DNA from: Gottfriedia acidiceleris
Lineage (GTDB): Bacteria; Bacillota; Bacilli; Bacillales; Bacillaceae_G
NCBI RefSeq assembly: GCF_002128425.1
Contig: NZ_NESS01000022.1
Location: 1 to 38,682 of the forward strand
DNA length: 38,682 bases
Direction of reading: 5' to 3'
Shown piece after piece: positions 1-9,213 of this stretch; the stretch's first letter is position 1, and every line of letters begins with the position of its first letter. The notes under the pieces were generated by a model. That model was not told the origin of the DNA and made no database searches. It saw nothing but the letters and a program-made list of their open reading frames with translations. The position numbers and the translations under genes were made by a program.

Positions 1-209
1 AAAATGCTCACATAACTTATTCAGATATGTTCGCTATGAGTGACTTACGAAGCATAAAGCAAAGGCTTCATAATCTATAAAATCTGCACATCGTGCAATT
101 TATGTTGCTGATTAACTTACAAACTTATTATAGCATATCCAACACGAGTTGCAATTAACAATTGTTTCTAAAAGGAAAACAGAATTCCAATACTTCAACA
201 ATTATCCAA
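1..209. other. Non-coding region downstream of smpB
   Basis: No gene is visible here. In Bacillus the tmRNA gene ssrA follows smpB, but the conserved tmRNA 5' end is not present on the minus strand of these bases. If ssrA is here in the genome it lies beyond the window edge. A small hairpin, TGCA-CGAT-TGCA on the minus strand near 86-97, is too weak to call a terminator with confidence. Confidence 0.5.
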
Positions 210-677
210 TTAGATTCGCTGACGATCTCTAAATGCACGCTCTACTTCACGTTTTGCTTCTTTTTTCTTTAAATCATCACGTTTATCATATTGCTTCTTA
301 CCTTTACCTAATCCGAGTAAAAGCTTAGCATAGCCATTTTTCAAATAAATTTTTAATGGAACTAGAGTATAACCTGTTTCCTTTGTATAACCTATTAGCT
401 TTACAATTTCTCTATTATGTAGCAATAATTTTCTAGTACGTAATGGCTCGTGATTGTAGCGATTGCCTTGTTCATATGGACTAATATGCATATTATGTAG
501 CCATACTTCTCCGCCTTGAACTCGTGCAAAAGAATCCTTTAGGTTAGCTTTTCCAGCACGTAATGATTTTATTTCAGTACCTTGTAATACGATACCTGTT
601 TCATACGTTTCTTCGATAAAGTAATCATGATAAGCTTTTTTATTTTGAGCAATTACTTTCCCTTCACCTTTTGGCAT
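210..677 (-). CDS. smpB: SsrA-binding protein SmpB
   Basis: SmpB binds tmRNA and delivers it to stalled ribosomes for trans-translation. The 155-residue product has the family's usual length and begins [20 protein letters not shown]. It carries the conserved segment [18 protein letters not shown] and ends in a basic helix rich in K and R ([19 protein letters not shown]), the part that mimics an mRNA in the ribosome. An in-frame upstream ATG at 731 exists, but the start at 677 is chosen because AGAGGTG lies just upstream and homologues begin MPKG. It is the last gene of the secG-est-rnr-smpB series on this strand and is separated from rnr by a repeat-like element. The assignment is secure. Confidence 0.97.
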   Translation of the reverse strand: MPKGEGKVIAQNKKAYHDYFIEETYETGIVLQGTEIKSLRAGKANLKDSFARVQGGEVWLHNMHISPYEQGNRYNHEPLRTRKLLLHNREIVKLIGYTKETGYTLVPLKIYLKNGYAKLLLGLGKGKKQYDKRDDLKKKEAKREVERAFRDRQRI

Positions 678-747
678 AAATAACACCTCTCTATCTTTAC
701 TTATTTTACCATAAATTATGTTTGTATACATAAAGCAGTGGACAAAA

Positions 748-879
748 TTTCAGACTGTTGACAAGCGCTCGCTTTCATCGTTACTTCGCCTGTCTGCGGT
801 GCTCATTACCGTCTAGGGTAACTCTACTCCTCACCAGACTTCGCGCCTCGAAAGACAAACGTTTTCAATCAGTCTGAAA
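748..879. repeat. Intergenic repeat-like element bounded by inverted repeats
   Basis: The 132-base block between smpB and rnr starts with TTTCAGACTG (748-757) and ends with its exact reverse complement CAGTCTGAAA (870-879). The pairing extends inward (TTG 758-760 with CAA 866-868, one bulged base). Its interior is about half G+C, clearly richer than the flanking genes, and has no long reading frame. It resembles the small non-coding repeats dispersed in intergenic regions of Bacillus genomes. No second copy was seen in this window, so repeat status is inferred from structure and composition only. It sits inside an otherwise co-directional operon, so it would be transcribed with rnr-smpB. Confidence 0.55.
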
Positions 880-896
880 ATCAAATCTTTATTTAA

Positions 897-3335
897 CTAT
901 CGTTTTTTATTACCTTTTGCTACTTTTTCGTAAAAAGGTTTGTTCTTTTTACTCTTACTTTTACTTTTCGTTGGATTAAAACGATCGTCACGTTTATTTC
1001 TCGACGATTTACCACTACGTCCACTATCTTTCTCTTCATTTCTAGGTGAACTATCTCCACGTCTTCCTCGAGAACGACCACTACGTGAGCTGTCTCCATT
1101 TCGATCTGAAGAACCTCTTCCTCGTCCACCTCGTCCTCTGCCGCCACCAGAGCCACCGCCTAGATTAACCGGTCCTCTACCGCCGCTTCTACGAGGTTTG
1201 TTCGATTTCATGCCAACAATTTCAAAATCAATTGCACGTTCCTCTTTATTAACGTTAACTACTCGAACAGATACTTCATCACCGATCCTGAAAATTTTCC
1301 CTGTTCTCTCACCAATCATAGCGTACGTACGCTCGTCATAGTTATAGTAGTCATCTGATAAATCAGCAACTCGAACTAATCCTTCAATTGTATTTGGCAG
1401 TTCAATAAACATACCGAAATTTGTTACAGAGCTGATAATACCTTCATACTCTTCACCAATTTTATCAAGCATGAACTCTGCTTTTTTCAAATCATCAGTT
1501 TCTCTTTCTGCTTCAACTGAGCGACGCTCCATATTAGATGCATGCTCAGCTATTGCAGGTAATTTATCATCCCACTCACGTTTTGTTTCACTATCCATTT
1601 TTCCTTCGATTAAATATTTACGAATTAACCGATGAACAATTAAATCCGGATAACGACGAATTGGAGATGTAAAGTGAGTATAATACTCTGCTGCTAAACC
1701 GAAATGACCAAGATTGTCGGCCTCATATTTCGCTTGTTTCATTGAACGAAGCATAACTGTTGAAATAACAGTTTCCTCTGGTTGCCCATGAACCATATCT
1801 AGAACTTGCTGTAACGCTCTCGGGTGAATTTCATTTCCAGCACCTTTTACTGTATATCCAAATGATGCAATAAATTCAAAGAATCGTTGTAATTTTTCTT
1901 CTTTTGGGTCCTCATGTACACGATACATGAACGGTACATTCAGCCAGTGAAAATGTTCAGCAACAGTTTCATTCGCTACAAGCATAAATTCTTCAATTAA
2001 TTTTTCTGCAGTTGAGCGCTCGCGTATTACGACATCAGTTGGATGACCATCATCATCAACAAGTACCTTTGATTCTTTAAAATCAAAATCAATAGCTCCA
2101 CGAGTCATGCGTCTATTACGTAAAATTTTCGCTAATTGAGCCATTTCCTCAAACATCGGGACTAACGGTTCATAGCGTTCACGTAATTCAACATCTTGTT
2201 CATCTAATATTTTATTTACATCGCTATATGTCATTCTTTCAGTTGTTTTAATGATACTTTCAAAAATTTCATGCTTAACGACTTCACCTTTTTGGTCAAT
2301 TTCCATTTCACATGAAAGTGTAAATCGATTTACTTTTGGATTTAATGAACAAATTCCATTAGATAAACGATGCGGAATCATCGGTATAACACGGTCAACC
2401 AAGTATATACTTGTTCCACGATCATGTGCTTCTTGATCAATCGGTGAGTTATCCGTCACATAGTATGAGACGTCTGCAATATGTACCCCTAACTTGTAAT
2501 GACCATTTTCAAGCGCTGTTACTGTAACGGCATCATCTAAGTCCTTCGCATCCGCTCCATCTATCGTTACAATTTGCTCGTCGCGTAAGTCACGACGATT
2601 ACCAATAGCTGATTCATCAATTTCATCTGGTACAGCATTCGCTTGATCCATTACTTCCTTAGGGAATTCTTGAGGTAAATCAAACTTATGAATAACCGAT
2701 AAAATATCAACACCAGGATCATTTTTATGTCCTAGAATTTGAACTATAATACCCTCTGCATTTTTCCCATTCTCAGGAAACTGTGTAAGTTCTACAACAA
2801 CCTTATGACCTTCCACTGCGCCTTGAGAATTACTCTTTGTTATAAAAATGTCACTTCCGAATCGCTTATCATCAGGAATAACGAATCCGAAACTTTTCTG
2901 AGCTTGGTATGTACCTACCATTTTCGTTTGACCACGTTCAACAATCTTTACAATTGTACCTTCTCTACGTGCATCACTTTTTTCTTTTGTAATACGAGCT
3001 AGAACAATGTCTCCATGTAAAGCCCCATTTAAATCTGACGGTGAAATAAATACATCTTCTGCCCCTGCTTCTTCTGGAATGACAAACGCAAAACCTTTAG
3101 CATGGCCAGTTAATTTACCTCTTACTAAATTAGATTGATCAGGTAAACTGTATTTATTATTTCGAGAACGTACAATATAACCTTCGTCTTCTAAAATAAC
3201 GAGCGTTTTTACTACTTCACGAAAGTCAGTTGCATCAGTCAACTCCATAGCCTCTTCAATACCTTGGATATTTAAAGGCTTATAATCATCACTTTTCATT
3301 AATTCCAATAACTTTTCTTTCCAATGTTGATTCAT
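897..3335 (-). CDS. rnr: Ribonuclease R
   Basis: A 3'-to-5' hydrolytic exoribonuclease that degrades structured RNA and helps tmRNA-directed decay of defective messages, consistent with its position before smpB. The 812-residue protein has an N-terminal helix-turn-helix-like part (about 1-65), two cold-shock domains (about 70-200), the RNB catalytic domain (about 245-575) with acidic metal-binding motif [10 protein letters not shown]-like at 260-269 (D262, D265, D267, D268), and an S1 domain (about 625-705). The last ~100 residues are low complexity: glycine/arginine runs, then serine/arginine and a lysine-rich end. The start is supported by AAAGGAGGG a few bases upstream. Length is a little above the usual ~780 because of the tail. 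Confidence 0.97.
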   Translation of the reverse strand: MNQHWKEKLLELMKSDDYKPLNIQGIEEAMELTDATDFREVVKTLVILEDEGYIVRSRNNKYSLPDQSNLVRGKLTGHAKGFAFVIPEEAGAEDVFISPSDLNGALHGDIVLARITKEKSDARREGTIVKIVERGQTKMVGTYQAQKSFGFVIPDDKRFGSDIFITKSNSQGAVEGHKVVVELTQFPENGKNAEGIIVQILGHKNDPGVDILSVIHKFDLPQEFPKEVMDQANAVPDEIDESAIGNRRDLRDEQIVTIDGADAKDLDDAVTVTALENGHYKLGVHIADVSYYVTDNSPIDQEAHDRGTSIYLVDRVIPMIPHRLSNGICSLNPKVNRFTLSCEMEIDQKGEVVKHEIFESIIKTTERMTYSDVNKILDEQDVELRERYEPLVPMFEEMAQLAKILRNRRMTRGAIDFDFKESKVLVDDDGHPTDVVIRERSTAEKLIEEFMLVANETVAEHFHWLNVPFMYRVHEDPKEEKLQRFFEFIASFGYTVKGAGNEIHPRALQQVLDMVHGQPEETVISTVMLRSMKQAKYEADNLGHFGLAAEYYTHFTSPIRRYPDLIVHRLIRKYLIEGKMDSETKREWDDKLPAIAEHASNMERRSVEAERETDDLKKAEFMLDKIGEEYEGIISSVTNFGMFIELPNTIEGLVRVADLSDDYYNYDERTYAMIGERTGKIFRIGDEVSVRVVNVNKEERAIDFEIVGMKSNKPRRSGGRGPVNLGGGSGGGRGRGGRGRGSSDRNGDSSRSGRSRGRRGDSSPRNEEKDSGRSGKSSRNKRDDRFNPTKSKSKSKKNKPFYEKVAKGNKKR

Positions 3336-3402
3336 ACTTTTTCCCTCCTTTTTCTAACTGTTAAAGGGTATTTAGTTTAAGTTTGTCCAGAAAGATTCCA
3401 TT

Positions 3403-4143
3403 CTACCATTCCAATTCATTAAGAAATGCTAGCACATCTTCGTGTAACATGTCTTTTTCCTGTCCAAGCGTAATAACATGTGTTGAATTTTCGTACCACT
3501 TTAATTTTTTTTGATCAGATTGCACTTCATTATATATAATATTTGCGCTGTCAGTATTAATCATCTCATCTACAGTAGATTGTACGACAAACGTTGGTGC
3601 ATACACCGTATCCACATTTTCACGTACTTCTTTAATTAAGCCTTGAAGTGCTTTTAATGTATTCATCGGAGTTTTTTTAAACTCTTCCATTTCTACTTCA
3701 ATTTGTTCAGGTGATTTCCCTTCACGTTTCTTAAACTCTCTTGTATAAGCCAGAACACCTTCGTACATAATTTCTTCACTTTTTATGTACATTGGCGAAC
3801 ACATTGTGACAATACCATTCAAAGGAACAGTATAACCTAGCTTTAATGCAAATACTCCTCCTAAAGACAGACCTACCGCTGCAATTTTTTGATGTCCTTT
3901 ATCCTTTAGAAATTGATAAGCTTCCATTACATCCTTCCACCAGTCCTCTGGTCCAGTATGAACAAGCTCATCAGGTGGAACACCATGTCCTTTATAATGT
4001 GGTGCATGACAAGTATAACCTTGTTTTTCTAAAAAACGGCCAAGCATTCGAACATCCGCTGAATGTCCTGTAAATCCATGTAATAATAAAACTGCTCGAT
4101 CTCCACCTTCAAAAGTAAATGGCTTCGGCATTGTTACTCTCAT
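3403..4143 (-). CDS. est: Carboxylesterase, Est30/YvaK type
   Basis: An alpha/beta-hydrolase carboxylesterase of 246 residues acting on short acyl esters. The nucleophile motif GLSLGG places Ser at 93. Asp192 (TVDEMI) and His222 (STHV) complete a triad whose spacing matches that known for the thermostable Est30 family; an oxyanion-hole HGFTG lies at 22-26. No signal peptide is seen, so it should be cytoplasmic. The start at 4143 has GGAGTGAG upstream; a second ATG four codons later is possible. It lies 67 bases upstream of rnr on the same strand, the order known in Bacillus (secG, est, rnr, smpB). Its physiological substrate is not evident. Confidence 0.93.
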   Translation of the reverse strand: MRVTMPKPFTFEGGDRAVLLLHGFTGHSADVRMLGRFLEKQGYTCHAPHYKGHGVPPDELVHTGPEDWWKDVMEAYQFLKDKGHQKIAAVGLSLGGVFALKLGYTVPLNGIVTMCSPMYIKSEEIMYEGVLAYTREFKKREGKSPEQIEVEMEEFKKTPMNTLKALQGLIKEVRENVDTVYAPTFVVQSTVDEMINTDSANIIYNEVQSDQKKLKWYENSTHVITLGQEKDMLHEDVLAFLNELEW

Positions 4144-4418
4144 ATATACTCACTCCAAAACTTTTCTATCCATTTTTCTTTCGTTACTTTTATATTACCT
4201 TTAAATGTTTACTTTCATTTAAATTAAAAATCGTCATCTTACTCAATTTTAATTTATCAATAATAAGATTTAACTAATTTTACGTAAAGATTCTTTTATT
4301 TTACCTTTCATTGCAAAGATTTACCAATAAACAGTTTTTTTAATTAACTTGTTATGATTTAATAAAAGGTGTGGTAATAATAATGTTGGTCATTTATCCA
4401 ACAAAAGGAGGATACGTT

Positions 4419-4910
4419 ATGTTTAATAATGTTGAAGAATTTATTACTGAATGGAAAATGGAAGAAGAAAACACAATCAAATTACTGAATGCTATGACTG
4501 ATGAATCACTTGATCAATCAATTGGTGAAGATTTTAGTTCTTTAGGAGAATTAGCTTGGCATATAACTACAGCAATTAAAGCAATCATTTCACAATCTGG
4601 TTTACAATTCGAAGCATCTATGAGCAAGGAAGAAATGCCAGCAACTGCGAAAGAAATTACTGAAAAATATGCAGAAGCTAGTAAAGCAATGATTGAAGCA
4701 GCACAAAAAGAATGGAAAGAAAAAGATTTAAAACAAATCATTAACGCTTTTGGATTCCTTGAAATGCCTATTTATGCATTACTACGTATGGCAATTTCAC
4801 ACCAAACGCATCACCGTGGCCAAATGACTGTATTAATGAGACAAGCTGGTCTAGCTATTCCAGGTATGTACGGTCCAAGTAAAGAAGAATGGGCTGCGAT
4901 GAAAGGTTAA
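4419..4910 (+). CDS. DinB/YfiT-type four-helix-bundle protein
   Basis: A 163-residue DinB-superfamily protein, usually a metal-binding four-helix bundle used by thiol-dependent enzymes or of unknown role. The three candidate metal ligands are His48 (ELAWHIT), His128 and His132 (SHQTHHRG). The start at 4419 is chosen over an upstream in-frame ATG at 4371 because AAAGGAGG lies 7-8 bases before it. The gene is on the plus strand, opposite to est and the lipoprotein gene, and ends at a hairpin shared with the convergent gene. It interrupts the secG-est order usual in Bacillus. The substrate or thiol cofactor cannot be predicted. Confidence 0.85.
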   Translation: MFNNVEEFITEWKMEEENTIKLLNAMTDESLDQSIGEDFSSLGELAWHITTAIKAIISQSGLQFEASMSKEEMPATAKEITEKYAEASKAMIEAAQKEWKEKDLKQIINAFGFLEMPIYALLRMAISHQTHHRGQMTVLMRQAGLAIPGMYGPSKEEWAAMKG

Positions 4911-4920
4911 TCTACATATT

Positions 4921-4950
4921 AAAATACAGCCAAACCTGGCTGTATTTTTT
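4921..4950. terminator. Bidirectional terminator
   Basis: AATACAGCCA (within 4921-4932) pairs with TGGCTGTATT (from 4937) around the loop AACC. A run of T follows on the plus strand and a shorter T run follows on the minus strand. It lies between the convergent DinB-like and lipoprotein genes and can serve both. Confidence 0.85.
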
Positions 4951-4954
4951 TATC

Positions 4955-5470
4955 CTAATCATTAAGAAAAATATCTTCCTGTTCAAGAGAAGTTATTTTT
5001 CCTGATTTAGCATCAATCTCCATTGAATAATTTATATGATCCTTCATCAATTCGACACTGTAATGGAATTGATGATCATCTTTTTCTTTTTCTATTTCGG
5101 TAATCGTACCATCATTTACTTGATCTAATGCAATTTCTTTAGCTTGTTTAGGTGTAATGACAAATTCATCTTTATATAATAGATCTAATGCCTTATCATC
5201 TAACATATCCCGGTCGTTTACTTCCTTTATGACTTTTGCATTTTTTGCATCAACAATAAGCGTTTTTTTTTGATTTTTTTCAAAAACTTCAACTTCGTAA
5301 GTAGATTTTTTCTCTTTTTCTATACTTGTCACTAGTTTATTCGAATCTTTTTCTATTTTGGATACTACTTCTTCTTTTGAGAGGTTTTGAGTAGTTTGAT
5401 TACTACACCCACTAATTACTACTCCAAAGGTTAATATAAAAAAGCCTAATTTACTGAATATTTTTTTCAT
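4955..5470 (-). CDS. PepSY-domain lipoprotein
   Basis: A 171-residue predicted lipoprotein. It starts with a lysine-containing hydrophobic signal (residues 1-21) and a lipobox ISGC with Cys22 as the lipidated residue. A short charged linker follows, then two PepSY-like beta-alpha repeats. The clearest is about 90-168: ITPKQAKEIALDQ, then a beta hairpin, then SMEIDAKSGKI. PepSY domains are often peptidase-inhibitory or regulatory modules in secreted proteins; the target here is unknown. The protein should be anchored on the outer face of the membrane. It is transcribed convergently to the DinB-like gene and is followed by a shared terminator. Confidence 0.85.
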   Translation of the reverse strand: MKKIFSKLGFFILTFGVVISGCSNQTTQNLSKEEVVSKIEKDSNKLVTSIEKEKKSTYEVEVFEKNQKKTLIVDAKNAKVIKEVNDRDMLDDKALDLLYKDEFVITPKQAKEIALDQVNDGTITEIEKEKDDHQFHYSVELMKDHINYSMEIDAKSGKITSLEQEDIFLND

Positions 5471-5567
5471 CCTTCTCTCCTAATTTGCCTTATATTTTTA
5501 ATTAGTATTTAACAAATTTTCAATTGTATTACAATTACCGTAGATTGTAGCTTAATCTATAGTATAA

Positions 5568-5596
5568 AAAAAAAGACACCCAAAATGATGTCTTAT
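5568..5596 (-). terminator. Second of two tandem terminators after secG
   Basis: On the minus strand AAGACATC pairs with GGTGTCTT (one G-T pair) and is followed by nine T. It backs up the hairpin at 5615-5645. Confidence 0.8.
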
Positions 5597-5614
5597 TTAT
5601 TACAATTTTGTTAA

Positions 5615-5645
5615 AATAAAAAAGCCACCTCTCTAGGCAGCTTGT
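5615..5645 (-). terminator. First tandem terminator after secG
   Basis: On the minus strand AAGCTGCC pairs with GGTGGCTT (two G-T pairs), followed by six T. It begins directly after the secG stop codon, so secG transcription is probably uncoupled from the downstream lipoprotein and est-rnr-smpB genes. Confidence 0.8.
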
Positions 5646-5648
5646 TTA

Positions 5649-5882
5649 TTACAGTTTAAAATACGTTACAGCAATTGTTAGAATGAAGAATAAAACTGCT
5701 ACAACAACTGTTATTCGTTGTAAAACTAGTTCAAAACCACGAGCTTTTTGCTTGCCAAACAGTTGCTCAGCACCACCAGATATCGCACCTGATAGGCCGT
5801 TACTTTTACTAGATTGAAGTAGAACTAAAACAATCATAAGTACTGAAACAATAATTAAAAGTACAGATAAAAACGTATGCAT
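5649..5882 (-). CDS. secG: Preprotein translocase subunit SecG
   Basis: A 77-residue membrane subunit of the SecYEG protein-export channel. It shows the family's two hydrophobic segments (about 3-22 and 54-75) separated by the polar, glycine-rich loop [17 protein letters not shown]. Length is typical. GGAGGTGAAG lies at ideal distance before the ATG at 5882. In Bacillus secG precedes est and rnr; here two extra genes and two terminators separate them. A short palindrome (5895-5909) overlaps the region just upstream of the ribosome binding site. Confidence 0.97.
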   Translation of the reverse strand: MHTFLSVLLIIVSVLMIVLVLLQSSKSNGLSGAISGGAEQLFGKQKARGFELVLQRITVVVAVLFFILTIAVTYFKL

Positions 5883-5894
5883 TTCTTCACCTCC

Positions 5895-5909
5895 ACAGTA
5901 AAATACTGT
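5895..5909. promoter_or_regulatory. Small palindrome before the secG ribosome binding site
   Basis: ACAGTA-AAA-TACTGT is a perfect six-base inverted repeat a few bases upstream of GGAGGTG. It could form a hairpin in the secG leader or be a protein site; nothing else identifies it. Confidence 0.35.
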
Positions 5910-5966
5910 TACTTCCTATTCTACTATGAAGAATACTATACTTCAATATGAGAGTACAACTCTTAT

Positions 5967-6896
5967 TTAATGATTTAAGATCGTTTCTTCTATCCAAGTT
6001 TTTACATCTTGATGAACATCATCTTTATTGATTTCATGAAGCATCTCATGGCGACCTTCTTCATATAATTTCAACTTTACATTTGTACATCCAATATCTT
6101 TATATAGCCCATAAACCTTCTTTACACCGTCACCATTTTGGCCAACTGGATCTTTATCTCCAGAAAAAATATAAATTGGCAATGTAGTTGGTGTCTTCTT
6201 TATTTCCTCTTTACGATGTATGATTCCGATCCCTTTCAACAGTTCACGATAATAACTTGAAGAACAAATAAAACCACAAAATGGGTCTTTAATATATCGA
6301 TCGATCTCAGTTTCATCTCTTGTTAACCAATCGTATTTTGTTTTAGGAAACTTAAAATGATTATTGAAGTTTCCAAAAGTTAAAAAGTCTAAAATTTTAC
6401 TTCTCTTATTCGCACCAATCAAAAATGCCTCTGCGCTTGAAATAAAGACCCCTAATTTCCTTAGTATTCCTGGGTCATATCCGGTTCCAGAAATAATTAG
6501 CCCATCGTATAGTCCTCCATCTAATTGAACTACTCGTCTGCTCAAATAAGATCCCATACTATGTCCAAATAGAATTAAAGGGATATCTTTTATTTCTTTT
6601 CTAATCATCTTACTTATAAAAATGATATCTTTAGCAACTTCATCCCAGCCGATTTCTTCACCAAAAAAACCTAGATCATTTTCAATCGCCGCTGTTTTCC
6701 CGTGACCTCTTTGATCATGGATATAGACCGCAAACTGATTATGAACTAAATATTCAATAAATTTCTCATAAGCTCCACCATGCTCTGCCATTCCATGTAC
6801 AATTTGAATTACAGCAATTGGTTCAGCAGGAATATATTTTCGCAAATAGATTTTTGTTCGATCCTTCGCCGAAATTAATCCTTCCCAATTATTCAT
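5967..6896 (-). CDS. Alpha/beta hydrolase, monoacylglycerol lipase/lysophospholipase family
   Basis: A 309-residue serine hydrolase of the Hydrolase_4 (monoacylglycerol lipase-like) family. It has HGMAEHGG at 34-41 (oxyanion hole), DQRGHGKT at 61-68, the nucleophile elbow GHSMGS with Ser113, Asp249 in SGDKDPV, and His283 in EGRHEML. No signal peptide is visible, so it is predicted cytoplasmic. GAAGGGGC precedes the ATG at 6896. The start overlaps the end of the upstream small membrane protein gene by eight bases, so the two are translationally coupled. Likely substrates are monoacylglycerols or lysophospholipids, but this is inferred from family only. Confidence 0.9.
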   Translation of the reverse strand: MNNWEGLISAKDRTKIYLRKYIPAEPIAVIQIVHGMAEHGGAYEKFIEYLVHNQFAVYIHDQRGHGKTAAIENDLGFFGEEIGWDEVAKDIIFISKMIRKEIKDIPLILFGHSMGSYLSRRVVQLDGGLYDGLIISGTGYDPGILRKLGVFISSAEAFLIGANKRSKILDFLTFGNFNNHFKFPKTKYDWLTRDETEIDRYIKDPFCGFICSSSYYRELLKGIGIIHRKEEIKKTPTTLPIYIFSGDKDPVGQNGDGVKKVYGLYKDIGCTNVKLKLYEEGRHEMLHEINKDDVHQDVKTWIEETILNH

Positions 6897-7110
6897 TTTT
6901 ATGCCCCTTCATCTCATATGTTGTAAAAGATACTAATAAGAAAAAACAACTGAAATAGATTATTTCTAATCGTATGTTTTTAAAAGTAAATTCATCACCT
7001 AATAATCTCCAAAAAACAACTGCTATTAAAAGAATAACAATACTAAATGGAAGTAAATATGTTTTAATAGTATACCAAAAAAAATCTTTTAAGTATGCGA
7101 AAAAGTTCAT
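6889..7110 (-). CDS. Small membrane protein, two predicted TM segments
   Basis: A 73-residue protein not recognised as a named family. Two hydrophobic stretches (about 17-35 and 48-63) flank a polar loop, and a charged tail ends the protein (EMKGHKNE). GGGAGGATAATT is a strong ribosome binding site before the ATG at 7110, and the eight-base overlap with the following lipase-like gene supports a real operon. It may help localise or regulate the hydrolase at the membrane, but that is only inferred from the overlap. Confidence 0.8.
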   Translation of the reverse strand: MNFFAYLKDFFWYTIKTYLLPFSIVILLIAVVFWRLLGDEFTFKNIRLEIIYFSCFFLLVSFTTYEMKGHKNE

Positions 7111-7323
7111 AATTATCCTCCCAACTAAATACCACTCGTTTCTTTATTTCAATACTAATTCAAATTCTCTTATTCTAAAGGCTAATTTCTAACAATTTAT
7201 CATCTATTTGGTGAACTTTTTATGTCAAAGTTAAGTTCGTTTTTGAATTTTCCTAGTTTTATTGAAACAAGTTATGCATTGATATTGAAATGAGATAAAA
7301 ACAGAATGAATGGGGGATTCGAA

Positions 7324-7890
7324 ATGAAAAGAGGCGTACAAACAATTTTAAGCATTACCTTTGCAATTGTCATGCTTGTCTTATTTGTTATTTTTTTCGT
7401 GAAGGACGATTCTTATCGATACCCAATCGCATTAGGTGGCTTCGCTTGTGCACTCGTTCCACTCGTATTAGATAAGTTATTTAAAATTCGATTTACATTA
7501 CCGTTTATTATTTCTTATTTTGCTTTTTTATTAGGTTCCCTCTGTCTTGGTTCAATGCTTAGATTTTATCATTTAGGCTGGTGGGATTCATTTTTACACT
7601 TTTTAAGTGGAGCGCTAGTAGCATTTTTAGCAATTGATTTAATGGAAAAATTGACAACCACTCAGGCTAGGAGTGAAATGTCCACCGGATTCATTTTCCT
7701 GTTTGTATTTTGTTTTGGTGTATTTTGCGGAGCGATATGGGAAATTTGGGAATTCAGTATGGATCAATTCTTTGGGACCAATACTCAAGGTGGAGGGAAT
7801 TTTGATACAATGACAGACCTGATTGCTGACACAATCGGAGCATTTCTAATCGCAATTTGGTTTTCAAAAAAGTCGAGAAGGAATAAATAG
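7324..7890 (+). CDS. Multipass membrane protein, YjdF/DUF2238-like
   Basis: A 188-residue integral membrane protein with about six hydrophobic segments. Conserved-looking polar groups lie near the membrane: WWDSFLHFLSG, then AIWEIWEFSMDQ, then DTMTDLIADTIGA. This D/H, WE..E, D..D pattern resembles the YjdF/DUF2238 family, whose function is unknown. The start at 7324 (MKRGVQ) is preferred because GGGGGA lies just upstream; an in-frame ATG at 7306 would put that site inside the gene. It is monocistronic and followed by a good terminator. Confidence 0.75.
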   Translation: MKRGVQTILSITFAIVMLVLFVIFFVKDDSYRYPIALGGFACALVPLVLDKLFKIRFTLPFIISYFAFLLGSLCLGSMLRFYHLGWWDSFLHFLSGALVAFLAIDLMEKLTTTQARSEMSTGFIFLFVFCFGVFCGAIWEIWEFSMDQFFGTNTQGGGNFDTMTDLIADTIGAFLIAIWFSKKSRRNK

Positions 7891-7945
7891 GCTACACTCA
7901 AAAACTTCAGAATTAATTTATTAAATATAAAAAACAAAGAGCATT

Positions 7946-7981
7946 AAAAGGACCCACAAGTATATCCTTGTAGGTCTTTTT
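7946..7981 (+). terminator. Terminator after the DUF2238-like gene
   Basis: AAAAGGACCCACAAG pairs imperfectly with CTTGTAGGTCTTTTT, with T-rich sequence on the plus strand. It could also act on the minus strand after the camelysin remnant. Confidence 0.75.
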
Positions 7982-8010
7982 AAATTTCCTATCTCCTTAA
8001 ACTTTGACTC

Positions 8011-8236
8011 TTAATTGCTATCTGGGTCAGTATCATCATGGTAAGTTGAACCTTCTGTCTGTGCATTAAATTTCCAATTGACAAGTAGCTTATCACCTTG
8101 GAATTCGTTTTGGTTTTCTCCATTATCAATAAACTCAAATAATACAAAGATTTTTTCTTTATCCCCATGGACAATGCCGTCCGGTTTATTATAACCAATG
8201 CCAGTATCTATTGCAGTAATATCTGGTTGTTGGTTT
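8011..8236 (-). pseudogene. C-terminal remnant of a TasA/camelysin (CalY) family gene
   Basis: On the minus strand an open frame without a start runs from about 8236 to the TAA at 8011-8013. It encodes about 74 residues, including KEKIFVLFEFIDNGENQN and EFQGDKLLVNWKFNAQ. This is the pattern at the C-terminus of TasA/camelysin proteins, the SipW-processed fibre or surface proteins of Bacillus. The signal peptide and first half are missing: the frame meets the M4 protease relic at about 8236. It is therefore a truncated pseudogene left by a rearrangement. The assignment is from remembered family sequence, not from an alignment. Confidence 0.7.
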
Positions 8237-8995
8237 TGAAGGCGTTAAGTAAGGAAGACGTTGTAAAAGCATATCTTAATTCAAAAGTAGTAGATCTTAT
8301 GAAATCGGGATCTGCATGGGAACAATTTAAGATTGTAAGCGAACAAGCTGACAACGAAACTAATACTTATCATGTAAGAACAGTTGAACAGTATAAAGGA
8401 ATCCCAATCTATGGATCATGACAAACTGTTGCTCTAGACGCAAATAACAATGTATTTGCATCATTTGGTAATGTCACACAAAAGTTAGCTCGTTCAATGA
8501 TTCCAACAGAAGCAACTATTTCCGAAGAAGATGCTGTTGTAATTGCTAAAGAGGATTGAAGCAGAAATTGGTAAAGTAAATAATTATGACAAAATCGATA
8601 CGCAAATAACAATTTATCCATATAAAGGGAAGTATTACTTAGCGTATTTAGTTAAGGCTTCTACTTTTGTTCCAGCACCGGGATACTTCCTTTATTTTGT
8701 AGATGCTACAAGTGGAGAAATTATTAATAACTTTGATGCTATTAATAATTTAGCAGATCCAGCGTCGCTATCACCAGTAATGGCAAAAGGGCTGGATGCA
8801 TATGGAAAAAATGCAAACTTTCCCTGTTGGTAAAGACCTTAAAACAGGTACAAGCTATTTAGCATCTTCTGGATTTAAAGAAATGTGCGAAGCCGCTATT
8901 CAACCTTCACGTAACTTGTATCCAGATAAAAATGGCGTACCATCAGCTCAAACAAAGGCTATAATGGACGCATACACATCCGTAGGAGTAAATTA
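8237..8995 (+). pseudogene. Relic of an M4 neutral protease (bacillolysin type)
   Basis: The relic begins abruptly with LSKEDVVKAYL, the fungalysin/thermolysin propeptide (FTP) domain, and reads VRTVEQYKGIPIYGS before a TGA at about 8419. Coding resumes in the same frame (QTVALDANNNVFASFGNV) and continues to IAKED, where a one-base change near 8555 shifts frame into EAEIGKVNNYDK and a PepSY-like part (YFLYFVDATSGEIINNF). Near 8825 a second shift leads to FKEMCEAAIQPSRNLYP and ends DAYTSVGVN, like the last helices of M4 proteases. No HEXXH zinc motif is present: the catalytic domain has been deleted. The signal peptide is missing too. At least one stop, two shifts and a large internal deletion show it is dead. 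Confidence 0.85.
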
Positions 8996-9019
8996 AATAA
9001 TTTAATATTTACTAAAAGA

Positions 9020-9044
9020 CATGAACGAATTCCTTTTCGTCATG
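9020..9044 (+). terminator. Weak hairpin after the protease relic
   Basis: CATGAACGAA pairs with TTCGTCATG (one bulged A), followed by a modest T run after a few bases. It may be the original terminator of the dead protease gene. Confidence 0.45.
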
Positions 9045-9213
9045 GCTATTCATTTTTGTAAATGTTCTCTCCTATCTTCTACAGCAGTTACTTTTTAACT
9101 TTCCCTTGCTTTTTTAAATAAGCTTTATCCTACTTTCGATTCATCTAATCACAAATATACTCTACAATTTAACCTCAACTTAGCAATTTAGTTACAAGGA
9201 AGATCATTTTCAT

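Noticed and set aside
1-209. tmRNA (ssrA) next to smpB
   Set aside because: Expected by synteny, but the conserved tmRNA ends and tag-coding part are absent from these bases; the gene may lie just outside.
940-1341. Long plus-strand frame opposite the 3' end of rnr
   Set aside because: It is the antisense of the repetitive RG/S-rich tail, proline/arginine-rich, with no ribosome site.
8237-8995. Programmed frameshifts in the M4 protease
   Set aside because: An internal stop, frame changes without slippery motifs, and the loss of the catalytic core show a dead gene.
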